A DNA stretch of 64,000 nt from Amoebidium appalachense (GCA_963693365.1 CAVNZM010000001.1:20398001-20462000); one strand, 5' to 3'. Shown: positions 45,457-58,095, counted from the first letter of the stretch. Made by a program: numbers and translations. The notes: a model not told the origin generated them from the letters alone.

Positions 45457-45588
45457 ACTTCGAGATATGTTTGAGGTTGATTCGGACCAAGCTATCTTGT
45501 AATAACGACATAATGATGGCCATTGGGGCACAAGTAGTGTGCGTGCGTGTGTGTGTGTGTGTGTGTGTGTCACGTGTGTGTGTGCCAG

Positions 45589-45619
<31 letters not shown>

Positions 45620-47533
45620 TTGTGTGTGCTCTGTACCTGTGTGTGCATGTGTCCGCTTTGTGTGTGAGAGAGAGTGTTTTCTGTGGGTCAACAGTGGGTT
45701 GTGTGTGCTTATGTGTGCTCGGAATATGTGCAAGCATGTGTAAAGTTGCTTTCTATACACTCGTGTATCATGACGCGTATGTCTTTGTGTATGTGGGTGT
45801 GTGTTTGTTGTGTGCTTTTTATTTGCGTCCGCGTGTGCGTTTGACACTGTGTGCGACGGCTCACATGAGTGTGTAACTGTGCCATGATGTGGGTGTGACA
45901 CCCATGGTGCTTTCTGATACCAGAAGCCCTCTGGACTCAAAAACATAAACATGCGCTGGCGTGTACATTTGTGCTGCCGGGCCGAGGGGTTGAGGGAGGT
46001 TTGGAGAGAACAGACGAACGGTTGCTGCAGTGTGAGAGAAATCCGTTGTCTTTATGTGCGTGCGTGCCTGAGAGAGAGAGAGAAGGAGGAGAGGGAGGGA
46101 GAGTGAGCAAGAAGAACCCTCACTGGTAGTCCAGCGAGAATCAAGGGGGAGGAGGGGGGAGGGGGAAAAAGGTGGGGGGGGAGAAGGGAATTGAATATGA
46201 CGTCGCTCCGGGTTGGAGGGCGGAGTGGGGAGGAGGGGGGGGGGGGGGTGTGGAGGGGGGGGGGGAAGGGGGAAAGGGGATTGGGTTGAGAAAGTGGGGG
46301 TTGCTTCTCGTAGTATAATATGACTACCCTCCGGGTGGAAGGGAGGGGAGAGGGGGGCCGGGGGGGAGAGCGTTAGGGACGGGAGGGGGGATGGGCTCGG
46401 GGAGCAATGCAGTTGTATTATAAACCAGAAAAGGTCCCAGGTCCCCACATATGATAATCCCTCTTCCTCTGTTGCCTCGCTGATCGCTCTGGGGCTGGAC
46501 CTACCTTAACAGTTGAACTTGAGAAAGTCCCCCTCCCAAAAGACTGAGGGGATAATAAGTGTCCTCCCCAACCCCCATGCCCCCCCCCCCCCCCCCCCCC
46601 CCTTCCCCCCTCCCCCTCCCCCCCCCCCCCCCCCCCCCCCCAAATAAAGCCTCTCCCCTTTTCTTAGCCTAGAAAGCTATTCAGCACCACCCTTTTTAGC
46701 TGGGCACATTCTTATCGAAGAAAAAGGTTTGTATGTTTTTTTTTTTTTTTTTTTTTTTTTTTTGAAAAGAACAGCACAGGCCTCGTGACCTTTATTAAAG
46801 TCGTATCGAACCGCTGTTTTTAGGCCGCAGGAGTTATCACTAAGCGTGTTTTATTTGGGCGGTCTTCGGGTTGTCAACTTTCTTCAGGTCTGTTAGAGTT
46901 GCCACAGCATTCAACATAATTACTATGTAATGTCGCGATCGTGCGGTATCTTTCTGGAACCACTTGCGTGTTTTCAATACAAATGCGTCTCAGCTGTACA
47001 CGTGGTTGAGGAGCAGATGGCAGGCCCAAATCACGAGTGGTCAAGACGGGTTTGGTACCACTTCCCGAGAATTTGAGGTATAAGAGAGAGAAAGAAAGTA
47101 AGGATGGCGGGGAAGGTATATATGTGACGGAGGTGTCTCCTTAGGGCTTAGAAAAAAGATTCAACCGCTCTATAATCAAGAATACTGCGGGTTATGTACT
47201 CATTGCTGTCTCAAGTTGCAGGCTTGTTATAGCTTATGTGCTCAAGAATGTTGTTGAACAGTTATTGAATAGATTGAGGGTATATAAGATAAGATTACTC
47301 TTATATCAATTAGCAGCTATTGCAATTGGTACCAGGCCACACACCAAGGCCCAGAGGTATACAGATAAGAACGGAGCAACAGAATTGGGCTAGCGGTGTA
47401 TTTTATGCTCTCTGGGCCATATAGTAGCTATCACCTTTCTTGTCTTTTTACTCTACTAGGTGGCAGTGAGCTATTTAGGGGAAGGCCACACCTAAAAACA
47501 GAGGTATAACCGTGCAAGTATGTGAGGGCCCAG

Positions 47534-47790
47534 GCCCAACCACTAGGCAAAGTCAACTTGCTCCGAGCAAAATTATTCGCTCTTCTGCGCAGAATCTTTT
47601 TGGTAAAAGCAGACTCTATGACACCGTCACGGCAGCAGGGTAAACTTGCTCCAAACAGAGTAATTCTGCTGTTTGCCGGATCATTATATCATTATAGCTT
47701 CTAACTATAATAATTAGCAGAACAATTCTGCTTTTTGCACAACAATTCTGCAGCAGCTCGGAGCAAGTTGACTTTTTTATGTGGTTGGGC
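47534..47790. mobile_element. MITE-like element with about 38-base terminal inverted repeats
   Basis: The left end starts GCCCAACCACTAGGCAAAGT and continues CAACTTGCTCCGAGC. The right end carries the complement (GCTCGGAGCAAGTTGACTTT, then GTGGTTGGGC). The 257-base unit is AT-rich inside, contains further AACTTGCTCC and AATTCTGC repeats, and has no reading frame. No clear target-site duplication was identified. Confidence 0.75.
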
Positions 47791-48507
47791 CCATATGCGA
47801 AAGCTCTTTTATACTGGCGTAAGGTATCACTTTGTGTGCCTGTACATGTGGTGTATTTTACTTGAGGTAAACACACCCATGACGGTCTACTAGGTAATCA
47901 GAGTTCATAACTTAAACATCGATATCATATTATTATTCTGGCAGTGTATGTACAGCAGTTCTCGATGAATTGACTGGGAATCAAACTTTATGCTTATGTT
48001 GGGCGTGAAAGAAGACAGCATTGGTTTTAGGAGGGCAAAGGGCACCACAATATTCTATGTACTTGCAATTGCTGATAAGCATATGCATGTCTTGCAGAGC
48101 ACTGTATACGTATATATCTACAGATGTTGTTAGAGTCGTCTTACGTTACGGCATTTTGGTGGGTACACTGGCGCATAGTTTACACATACATATACAGACA
48201 CACGCCAGGAGCGTGGCCCACAAACACAATTGCATGCATACGCCTTAATGACCTTGTTGAAAAGTACAAGCCGTTAAGTCTCGGCGGCTCATAATTAGCT
48301 TGAAACACTTGTCATCTGACTACGTACGTGAATGTTCATTCGAATAACACCATCAACCTATGTCGGTCAGTTCTGACCTAAACAAAGCTTGAAGGACCCC
48401 ATGCTCCACACGCTAACTTGCACTACACAAGTGCATACAGACGCGTACGTGTGACACATGTGGACTGTGGAACACGGTGTGCCAAACCCAAGAATGCTCG
48501 CCGATGC

Positions 48508-48630
48508 ATCTGATTGGTCACCAGCCAAAGGTGAAATCTGATTGGTGTGTTTCTCAGAACAACCGTGTTTTGATTCGTGTAGGCCCAGAGAACGGGTAGC
48601 CATATTTGGGTAACGTTGTTGTGATTGGTC
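48508..48630 (+). promoter_or_regulatory. Cluster of three TGATTGG (CCAAT-box) motifs
   Basis: CTGATTGGTCA, CTGATTGGTGT and GTGATTGGTCA occur within about 120 bases. They lie roughly 0.8 kb upstream of the small gene at 49389. NF-Y-type binding is the usual meaning of this motif; function here is untested. Confidence 0.35.
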
Positions 48631-49244
48631 AACATAATCTCTGATATAGGCTATCAGCATGTACTAGTCTCGAAGTGTCACAGGAGCGCTGTTGCTCCGG
48701 GAGCGCGGCGACGTCTGTGGACCCTTCTTTGTTCCAGCAAGTCTTTGCACCAACAAAAATGTCGAGAAAAAAGCTTTATGTGTGCCAAAGAACTGCTACT
48801 TGTATTTGAATTGTTACAGCTAAGGAGTATTCAGTTGAATCAGTTCTGGTGTGTTGGGCACAGCGACGTGCAAGCCTAATGAGCGGCTGATGCATACCTG
48901 AAATATGGGCTCCAGATGGCGTTTTTTACATTTTCTCATTTTCTAAATTATTTGGGGTCCGACGGACTCAAGTTGCTCTCAGTCAGCTGCATGAACAATG
49001 ACTGATGCAACGAAAAAAATTGAAAAGAGAAAAGGTGCAGCAGGTTAATGGCCCAAAATAAAAAATGCCAACAGCCAACATTGTACTGCATATTTATATA
49101 AGACAAGCAGGGCAATTAGTGTCGACAAAAGTGCTCGCCTCTGCCGGTCGAATTTCGAGGCTCAGCTGGCGAAGAGCCCCCAAATATTCATATTTTCTAA
49201 TTTTCAGAATCATGCCATGTTCTATCTTATCTGGACGGCGGGCG

Positions 49245-49251
49245 TATAAAA
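49245..49251 (+). promoter_or_regulatory. TATA box of the small gene at 49389
   Basis: TATAAAA in a GC-rich setting, 144 bases before the ATG. It is the cleanest TATA box next to a reading frame in this window. Confidence 0.5.
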
Positions 49252-49388
49252 ACAGGCCGCTCCGATGGCCATCGTGCACAGTCCCTCACCAACACTTTTT
49301 GGGTCAGACTGAGCGAACAGGCTGTGTCAGAGCGACTAGGCCCCAACAAAACAAACATACCCCAACTCTACGTCTAGAAAACTACAAA

Positions 49389-49685
49389 ATGAAGTCGCTC
49401 CCGCAGCTCCCCGCTGGCCTCCGCACTGCTCTTGGCTCTGGCCTCACCGAAGCACCCATGGCGAAAGTCAGTCGGCTCGCCCCACCCACCCTCCACAACA
49501 AGTCACCCCTGCCTGCTATCCCGGACACCGAGTGCACGCACCCGGAGCTGCATGCAAAGACCTTCGAGGGGGAGAGGGAGTGGGTGCGCAGACCAAGCAG
49601 CAGGACACGGCACGTGAGGGGCACGGCGGTGAACGTGTCGGTCGACCAGCTGAGAACGCTCACCTTCACGAGGTGTGAGCATTAG
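49389..49685 (+). CDS. Small unknown protein, 98 residues, intronless
   Basis: The open frame continues upstream to 49065, but the ATG at 49389 (AAAATGAAG) is preferred: it follows the TATA box at a sensible distance, and codon choice becomes GC-rich only from here. The product is basic and Pro/Arg/Thr-rich (starts MKSLPQLPAGL; contains TFEGEREWVRRPSSRTRH; ends TFTRCEH). No signal peptide, membrane segment or known domain was seen. AATAAA at 50145-50150 could end the transcript. It could be a real short gene, the first exon of a larger one, or chance. Confidence 0.45.
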   Translation: MKSLPQLPAGLRTALGSGLTEAPMAKVSRLAPPTLHNKSPLPAIPDTECTHPELHAKTFEGEREWVRRPSSRTRHVRGTAVNVSVDQLRTLTFTRCEH

Positions 49686-49811
49686 TGCCGTGTGGAGGAA
49701 AGACACCCACGAATGAGAAACATTAGTTGTTTAACCCGAACAAGTTCTTTTCGAATGTATGAAAGATAGATGGAAAGGAGTGACGTGTTCACGCTGTAAG
49801 CGAGCAAGTCG

Positions 49812-49881
49812 AGGGAAGAACCTTCCATGTGTCGGGCCTACCGATTGAATGCAAGTGTTCCGTCCGCTACACCGTCCCCAT
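49812..49881 (-). repeat. tRNA-like sequence, possible SINE head
   Basis: On the minus strand it reads GGGGACGGTGTAGCGGACGG, then AACACTTGCATTCAATCGGTAGGC. A GTGT/ACAC D-stem and a TAGCGGACGG A-box-like core are visible. The T-arm (GGAAGGTTCTTCC) is defective, so it is not a functional tRNA as read. Confidence 0.35.
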
Positions 49882-50312
49882 CAGGCCATCACCATGTTTG
49901 ACGGTCGATATCCACCTACACGGTGCCGTGTATAAATATTCTTAAATCTCGAAACTTACATAAGCTCAATTATCTTTGTCAAATGACGATACTTCTTGAT
50001 TTACGATGTGTACATTTTATGTAAAAAGATGGTGCTCCCTGAATTGCCATGTGAACATATGATGTAAACTTATTCCCTTAGGTGGGTTAGAGTCTGCAAC
50101 CTCTCAAAATATGTACAGGAAAACCTCATAAAGTGTTTACAGTAAATAAACCGTACCATGTGGTGTGCAGGCACACCTACTAACAAGTATGCTTCCTAAG
50201 TGGGGCGTATGTGGCAGAAACGATGCAAACATGTGCCCATGGTTCCGAACAATGGCAAACATATCATCGGATGTTAACTTTACAGTGCTCCGAAGGAAGT
50301 CTCTGCTCATGA

Positions 50313-50368
50313 TCAGCAGGCACTCCAGATCTCCGACCTGCGCAGTACAAAAGGCACACACGTGCATG

Positions 50369-50399
<31 letters not shown>

Positions 50400-50447
50400 C
50401 CACCGCGGGGGACACGCTAACATGACACATGCGCGTGCGCGCACACA

Positions 50448-50486
<39 letters not shown>

Positions 50487-50946
50487 GCATAGACACACAC
50501 ACACACACACGTACATGCTTGCATGCATACGTAAGACCACTGTTGCGGTGACCACCATCCACCCACACTGTGCAAACGTTAGCACGGCAAATATATCCGA
50601 AGCCATATATATATTCATCATCAAATACAAAGCAGAATGGAGGCCCCAAAACAACCAGCAGACACACACCGCCTACTAATCAGTAGGCCACCACACCACT
50701 GCCCGGCACACCCACATGACCTGTGCGTGAAGGGGCACAGTCTATATATAACGTTGGTATGTTAGGCTCCGGACACCGGTATGTACCATACGACCGCAGT
50801 AGCCTATGGTAGCTATTTAAGGAAATATGACATTGTACAAGCCTCTACACACCTCCATTTTGAATTTGTGTGGAGCACATTATTAATAAGGTGGGCACGT
50901 CTCGGGGGGAGGGGGAGGATGGGGGGTCGGGGAGGTGGATAGGTGT

Positions 50947-50977
<31 letters not shown>

Positions 50978-51373
50978 GGGGGGGGGAAATAAGGGGATGG
51001 GTCGTTCGTTTTGATTGGTTTGCCCAGAACTTGCAACCCCCCCCCCCCCCCCCCCCCAACCAGCCTTTGTCGTTTTTTAGTTTGCCCAAAACTTCTCCCG
51101 GGAGGAGGAGGAGGAGGGAGGGGGGGGGGGATAGATGTTTCGGGGCGGGGAGGGTGTTGGGGGGGGGGGGGGGGGGGGGGGGGGAATAGAGGTTTCGGGC
51201 GAACCAAAGTAACGAAAGCCCCCCCCCCCCCCCCCCTCCCCCCCCCCCCCCCCGGGGAGGGAAGGAGGGAGGAAGGGGGGAGAATAGCAGTTTCGGCCGG
51301 AGAGGAGGAGGTGGTGGTGGTGGTGGTGTTAGGGGGGGGAATAGAAGTTTCGGGCGAACCAAAGTAACGAAAG

Positions 51374-51412
<39 letters not shown>

Positions 51413-52362
51413 ACCCACCCCCTTCCCGCCCGCCCCTCCCAACCACCACCACCACCACCACCACCAGCACTCAAAAAATAAAAAATAAAAAAAGCCAAAA
51501 AAGAGAAGGAAAAAACACTGGTACCACTACTGCAAGCTATCAAGCCCCACCTAACCCCCACTGTGCGCCCGCTTCATTCTAGGCTATCCTATTTGTGATG
51601 TGTTGACAGACACGGGCAGAGCATACATGCAGATATTCTCCCGCGATCATCCCACTAACCCTTGCATTTGAAACCGTGCAGGGGGAGACGAACACTGTGG
51701 AGGGTATTGCTGTATAATCATTAAATGAAGGACTCTGTTTACTTGCAGGGAGTGCTTTACCATTTAGAATGATCCAGTTCACTGCCCAAAAACAAGTGAC
51801 CATGCTTGTCACACAGAGTAAATACAATTGGTTTATATATTGCATTAATAAAACAAAAAAAGATCAAAGGGAGAAAGGAGCTTGGGTTGCTGTGGCGAAT
51901 TCGAGGGCCCTTTTCTTTTTGTGATGTTAAAAAAACTCTAACCGTGAGAACCAGTATTCCCTAGTCAAACACTGAAGCTAGATGAACATACAACGGCCAT
52001 TAAAGCACACAACAAACAAGAACTACAGACCAGCTGGGGGAAAAACATCCCTACAGCCCACGGGGAAATAGCAAACAGACGACACACAGACGACACATGG
52101 CAGCTGGCACATCTCATTGTCCGTGTCCATCCACCGAGCTGATATTGACCAATCACAGCTGCAGCTTGAGCCAATGGCGGAGGGCAAAAATGGTCCCCGT
52201 GCTGAGTCTGCAGCCCAAAATGTGTCAGTGTGGTTTTAGGATTCATGCATGGGTATATTGGAAGTGTCTTTGGGTGCAAATAGGGGTGTGTGCATTTTCA
52301 CATCAATGATACGAGTCACACGACTCATTACATCAACCCCTCCCCCCCCCCCCCCCCCCCCC

Positions 52363-52441
<79 letters not shown>

Positions 52442-53241
52442 GAAGAAGAAAAAGAAAAGGAAAGAAAAAAGGCCGAAAAAACCCCAAGAAGGCACACACA
52501 CACACACACACACACGTGCACACGCACGCACGCACGCACACACACACCATCATCACCCAACCACACACACATGAACAACATACCTCTCACTCAAGGGCAC
52601 TAGTGGATCGGCGCCAGCCAGTGGGCCAATAGGCAACCCCACCCTTATCACCTCCTCCATCTCTGCCCAATCATCGTCGGGGGTTGGTGTGTGCTGTGGG
52701 TCTATGCCCTGCAGGCACCGTGCTGTGTATGTGACGTCACTGGCACCGTCAGCAGCCACAATGGCCCTCAGGCCCTCTAGGGGGAACCAGGCAGCCCTGT
52801 CGACCTCAAAGGCCTGCAGCCGCAGTGATGACAGCTCCACATCTACCTGGAGGTAGGCATGCACAGTGTGTGAGCACCAGCCCATGAGTGTGGGCTATTA
52901 TTAGGACTAATTTTTAGGTATGCAATGGTGGGCAGCAGCAGTGATGGTCTGCTCGGATGGGTGGCCAGTGTATTACAACAAGGCCGGCCATTTATGCTTG
53001 TCTCCCATTCTCCCCCTTCCCATCCCTCCCCCCCCCCCCCCCCCCCCCTCCTCATTCTCCCCTTCCCCCTTCCTCCCCCCCCCCCCCCCCCCCCCCCCGC
53101 CCCCTCCCCTCCCCGTCACCACCATCAAACCCCCCCCCCTCCCCCCCCCCCCCCCAAAAAAAAAGCCCTCCTCCGCCTTTTGTATAATCTATGTTCTTCT
53201 TGCCCGTTGTGACGCACTTCGTGCTCTCTAAGCATTCGACC

Positions 53242-53278
<37 letters not shown>

Positions 53279-53372
53279 ACAAAAAAAAAACAAACACCGC
53301 CATCACCACCACCTCCTTGGGGTCCTAACCAACAACTAACCGACAATCACCACACCACCACCAGGCCGCACG

Positions 53373-53421
<49 letters not shown>

Positions 53422-55300
53422 AAAAAAAAAAACCCCTATTCCTCACCACCTACATATGCTACCTCCCCCCCTCCCCCCTCATCCTCCCCCCCCCTCCCCT
53501 CCCCCGCCCCCTGCTCTATTCCCTCCCACACACACCTTTGCAGTGTAGTAGACGACCACGTGGTGGCCCCGTGGTGCCCCCATGTGCAGGTATGTGGGGT
53601 AGACACTCTCCCACAGGGCAAACGGTACCATAGCCCGCTCACTCACCGTGACCCCTGTCTCCTCGAACACTTCACGCACAGCCGCCTGCTCCAACTGCAA
53701 CGAGGAACGAGGAACGAGGAATAGGGCACCAATGAGCTTATAGAGCACTGTGTAATTCCACTGAAGAGGCCACAGTAAATTCAGCCCCCACCCCCTCCCC
53801 CCCCCCCTCCTCCCCTCCCCCCCCCCCCCCCCCCCCCCCCCCACACACACACACAGGGGAAAAAAAAATGGCAGAGAAAATAAAAGAAAAGGGAAAAAAC
53901 CCAATCCTCCCAGGAGAATAAAGTACCCTAGCACTTCTCCTTTCAACGTACGCGAACTATGAAGGTGAGCTGCCAGAAGCAAAGAGAGAGAGGCTTGCAA
54001 AGACTAAGGTCCAGTATCCCAGCCAATCCAATGTTGGGCTAGCGGCAGCTGTTGCCTTTTTTGGCACTTCCTATGCCCTCCATGCACACGTGCTGGTAGC
54101 AAGATGTGACCAGCAACAGGGAGAGGCTGAGCAATTTGATTGGTGCAATGGTCCAATCACCATGCTGCTGTGATTGCCGCTCATATTTGGAAGTGCAAAG
54201 GCAATGGGTAGGGGAGGGCGGGAGGGTGGTGGTGGTGGTTGTGAGGGGGGGGGGGGGGGGGGGAGGGTAGGAAGGAGTGCGGAAGGGGCGGGGGGGGGGG
54301 GGGGGGGGGAGGAGGAAGGGGGGAGAATAAAAATGGGAGAAAGCAAAAGGGAAAAGAGAGAAGGCCTCACTGTCTCACCAGGATCCAAATGGCCCCCAGG
54401 CGGCACCCAGCTGTGGGGGGGAAGGTGTGGAGTTAGGGAGATGGCTATGAGTGGAAGGGGGGGGGGGGACAAGGTGGCTTAGAGACACTTGGGAGGTGAT
54501 TGGGTGGCATTGGTTGGTGGAAGCAAGGTGGCACGTTTGTAATGAGCAAGCAAACAGTAGAGGAGGATGAGGGGGGGGCATACGGAGTTCAAACTTTACA
54601 ATTGTGTCTGGTGAGGCGGAGGAGTGAGAAAACAGTGTCTGTGTGCGTATGGGAGGAGGGGGAGGGGGAGGGGAGAGGAGGATGGGGGGGAGGGGGGGGG
54701 GGGGGGGTTAGCACGTACACACACGGGAATGTGCGCATCCACGGGGGTCTCCTTGTCAGCAGGACCTCCCCCCGACCATTTGTCAGCAACACAGACACCC
54801 CCACAGCAACCCTCTCCCGGCCAGAGGTAGGTGCAAGCACCGTGCCCTGCATGCGGGCCACTTGCACGGGGCAGTCTGGTGCATGCTGCAGTGATATAGC
54901 GGGTCAAATGCTGTGCATACATCGGTATAAGGTCGTGTTGGTGCTCGTGGGTGCTTGGTGTTTGTTTCTATGTTTTTACTTGGTCGGGGGGGGGGGCCGG
55001 GCGAGGGGGGGGGGGGGGGGTTGAATGGGTTGGGTGCATGGGAAAACGGCAGAGGGGAATGGAGAGGGAGGAGAAGGGCGGAAGAGGGGGGGGGGGGGGG
55101 GAGGAGAGAAATCCGAATTACACACGGAGGCGGGGCGTGCGGGGGGGGGGGGGGGGGGGGGGGGAGGGGAGAGGGGTTATTTTGTTATTGCCGCCAACCG
55201 ACCACCCTTTCAACCAACACGGTCTTTGGGTAAATGCACACCACCACCAAGGCACTGGCTCTCCTTGCCACCCAGCCAGCACCAACACTACACTGCCAAA

Positions 55301-55354
<54 letters not shown>

Positions 55355-55471
55355 ACCGTACCGGTGTCTCCCCTCCCAAAAAGTTTTGCAGCCACGTTCC
55401 CCATATTGACACCCCTAGTGCTCATGCATCCACGCCCATTAAGATTACAAGTGCTTTGTGTGCACTGGCAG

Positions 55472-55521
<50 letters not shown>

Positions 55522-56027
55522 TAAAAGAAAAAAAAAAAAAACTGGCAGTCCTCCCTCCCTCCCCATCCCCGCCCCCTCCTATCTTTTTTTCCCCATCCTC
55601 CCCCTCCCACCCCCCCCCCCCCCTCCCACCCCCGAACACACACACACACACCCGACACACACCTCCAGCACGAGGCCCCCCTTCTTTGGGGTCAGTGTGA
55701 GGGCCGCCTGACTGCTGTCGAATGTAAAGGCCACCTGTGTGGCCGTGCCCTCCACACCCATCACGTCAAACAGGCACTGAGGAGCGTAAGATTGTCAGTG
55801 GTGCACACAGTACCTGCAGTGCACCACTCAACACAGATTCTCTCACCAAACTAAAACGACAGGTGGCGTACGCAATCAAGCATGAGTGCAACAGGTACAC
55901 ACAAACACGTGTAAGCAATTTTAAGCAACAACCAAAACAGGCACCACACCTTCTCAAAGGGAACTGGATAGTGAGCATGGGTCGTGTCTGTCAGCAACAC
56001 ACAAGGAGGTGGCTGGGGGGTGGCCAT
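50313..56027 (-). CDS. NUDT17: NUDT17-like Nudix hydrolase, last exon uncertain
   Basis: Exons in transcript order: 55950-56027, 55663-55776, 54719-54885, 54371-54410, 53536-53694, 52584-52846, then tentatively 50313-50337. All phases agree, giving about 281 residues (human NUDT17 328). Conserved pieces are VAVGVSVLLTNGRGEVLLTR, then WVPPGGHLDPGET and LEQAAVREVFEETGV, forming a canonical Nudix box (GX5EX7REX2EEXGV, residues about 126-148), and ALWESVYPTYLHMG, GHHVVVYY. Nudix enzymes cleave nucleoside diphosphates linked to another group, using a metal bound by the REXXEE glutamates; the substrate of NUDT17 is not established. Exon 4 is only 40 bases yet encodes half of the Nudix box. The last exon would add only RSEIWSAC after a 2.2 kb intron. 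A longer open frame in the same place (50137-50342) does not fit the phase. Confidence 0.82.
50940..51420. repeat. Complex repeat block with TTTCGGGCGAACCAAAGTAA units
   Basis: GAATAGAGGTTTCGGGCGAA, CCAAAGTAACGAAAGC occurs almost identically near 51184-51225 and 51338-51376. Shorter relatives occur at 51130 and 51280. Units alternate with G runs and C runs, so parts can fold back. The block lies in the last NUDT17 intron. Confidence 0.75.
52347..52441 (+). repeat. Long C-rich tract fused to A run
   Basis: C run broken by a single T, about 85 bases in total with the last 51 or more uninterrupted to 52431, followed by A-rich DNA. It lies just downstream of NUDT17 exon 6. Confidence 0.9.
53380..53431 (+). 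repeat. C run fused to A run
   Basis: About 35 C and then 20 A, about 100 bases before NUDT17 exon 5. Two shorter C/A units lie at about 53140-53164 and 53240-53271. Confidence 0.95.
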
Positions 56028-57862
56028 TTTTGTTGTGGCCCGTAGGGGTTGGTCGCCCAGACAGAGCCCACGGGTGTGCTGAAGGGAGACGGCAGGTAGA
56101 CTAGCTGTGAGAATGGAAGACAACGTGGGAGAGGAAGATTTAGGGTAAGTCTCGGTTGGGTCAAAGGAAAGGACTGGGTGCAGACATGTTTGTGCACATG
56201 CTGCACAAGTGCACGCGTGTGTTTGTGTGCCTTGCACACTTTCTTCGGGTTGTGTGCCGTACCTCTCATGTGTGATCATAACCGTGTGGTGCATATGGAG
56301 ATGTGTGCAGGTTTGCATGTATCAGCTAGAAGCTTCGGATTCAGACGGATTGGGACATTTAAATAAGCAGGAACCCAAGGTAGAAAGGCAAGAGAATAAG
56401 AGCTGAAGGGGAGTAAAGGGAAGGGGGGATCGCGAGGAGAGTGGGGGGGAGGGGGAGGGAAGGGGGTACAAGAGGCAGGCAGGGGCAGGGGCCCGGGGGG
56501 AGGAGGGGCACAAGAAAGAGGGAGAGGCAGAGAGAGAAGGATAACATGATGAAAAGAAGCGAATGGCTCTCTTCCCGAAGGATGGACGGTGGAGGGAGAG
56601 AGGGAAAATGGGCGGCACGGGGGGGAGAAGGAGGGTGGGCGGGTGGGGACGGGGGGGAGGGACGGGGGAGGGGGTGGGTGTGGGGGTGGCGGGGTAACGG
56701 ATGCAGTGGAAGAAGGAATAGTGTGTTGAAGGAAGGAGAACTCCCCTGTCTACATGTGTGCTTGTGTGTGCAAGAAGATCTTTTGCGTGCGCGTGCCTTT
56801 GCGGCTGCACAAATTGCAAACATGGGTATGTGGGATCGTTTGTATGTCTGTGTGTGCACCTTTGTGTCAGCGTGAGAGATGTGATTGTGTGTATACGTGT
56901 GCGTGTGCATGGGTGTGTGCATGTGCGGTGCGTACATGCGTACGTTTGTGTGTACAGGGTGGGTGGAGGCGTCCATGAGCAGTGTATGTGTGAAGAGTCA
57001 ATAGATCCACACTATTGCATGTTTGTCTGTGGCAGTATGTTCGTATGTGTGAGCCTATGCGGGCGTGTGCGCTTACAGGTGTGTGGGTACGTCTCCGTGC
57101 CTATGTGTGTAATGTGTGCGCCCTTGCGTGCGTGCGGTGCGTGTGTGTGTATGTGTGTGTTACAGGTGCAGGCCATGTGTGTTGGAAGAGATTGTCGTCC
57201 ATTGGAAAGATGGGTATGGTTGCAATTGGTGAGCAGGTGGTTTTGAATGGCCTGGAGGTCATTCGGAGAGGAGGAAAGGAGGGGGGGGGGGGGGGGGGGG
57301 GGGGAGGGGGGGGCGTATATGTGCCATAATGCAAGCTCTTGCGCACATTTGCGGCGTGCCAACTGAGTAGACTTAGGCACAGTCACCGTACCTGCAGGAA
57401 GGAGGCAACGGTGGCTGTGTGCACGCGCAAGCAACCCCCTCAGCTGCAAGCCTGCACGCACAACACGGGCCATGAAGTGGTGCGCCTATATTAAGCAACG
57501 GCAGGAGTTATGAAAGGAGTGGAGTAAGCTTACACTCCCAGTAACGTCCTACATGACATAGAAAAGGAGCATGTAGACTTTTAAGAGAACAGGTTCAAGT
57601 CTGCAGGCTGACTGATGACACTGGCCCGGTGACTGACAGTGAAACGAGTAAAACGAGTCAAAACTTTTGACTTTGGTGAGCCTCATGAATATCTAGCCCT
57701 GGAGCCAAGGTCCTGTTCTAAAAATAGCTGTCGGAGTTAGAGGTCTCTCACATACGCAAAACAAGAACAGGAAGTAGTGTCTATTGGTGTAATTCACAGT
57801 TTTACGTGTTCATTATGGGTGTGCTACCTTGACTCCGGTGTCAGAAAGAAGGTAACTAGGAG

Positions 57863-57905
57863 GGTATGCCGGAGTGGCAACTGAGACTACGTGGGGTTCG
57901 AATTT
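57863..57905 (+). repeat. tRNA-like A and B boxes, possible SINE head
   Basis: A-box-like ATGCCGGAGTGGCAACT is followed about 28 bases later by a B-box-like GGTTCGAATTT. A second GGGTTCGAATTT occurs at 58019-58030. The 115-base dispersed repeat follows at 58096, but its other copy has no such head. Confidence 0.4.
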
Positions 57906-58095
57906 CATCACATCGTCAGAAGATGCAAGATTAGCCAATCATAACGTTTAAAACATTCTATTGGCTCATTTTGCACTCCCTGCCGTGCTCCTATTGGTGG
58001 ACACATGTCTTGGGTACAGGGTTCGAATTTAGCTTTTGAAACTTGGGGTCGGGTCCAAATTGTTTGGAATAGTTTTTTTTCCCTTTTGCCAGGGG

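Larger units (their letters stand above)
43897..49244. other. Gene-poor region
   Basis: Includes a 66-base C run (44445-44510), a G-rich block (44890-44990), one copy of a 115-base dispersed repeat (45342-45456), GT-rich DNA (45537-45870), a T run (46736-46763), a MITE-like element (47534-47790) and three CCAAT-type motifs (48508-48630). No exon chain or recognisable protein found. Confidence 0.6.

Noticed and set aside
49812-49881. Functional tRNA gene on the minus strand
   Set aside because: D-arm and core look tRNA-like, but the T-arm lacks the GGTTCGA loop and the anticodon stem does not pair; kept only as a possible SINE head.
57101-57473. Upstream first exon of the NUDT17-like gene (MARVVRAGLQLRGLL)
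   Set aside because: Its donor leaves phase 1, which gives a stop in exon 2; the ATG at 56027 fits in phase 0.
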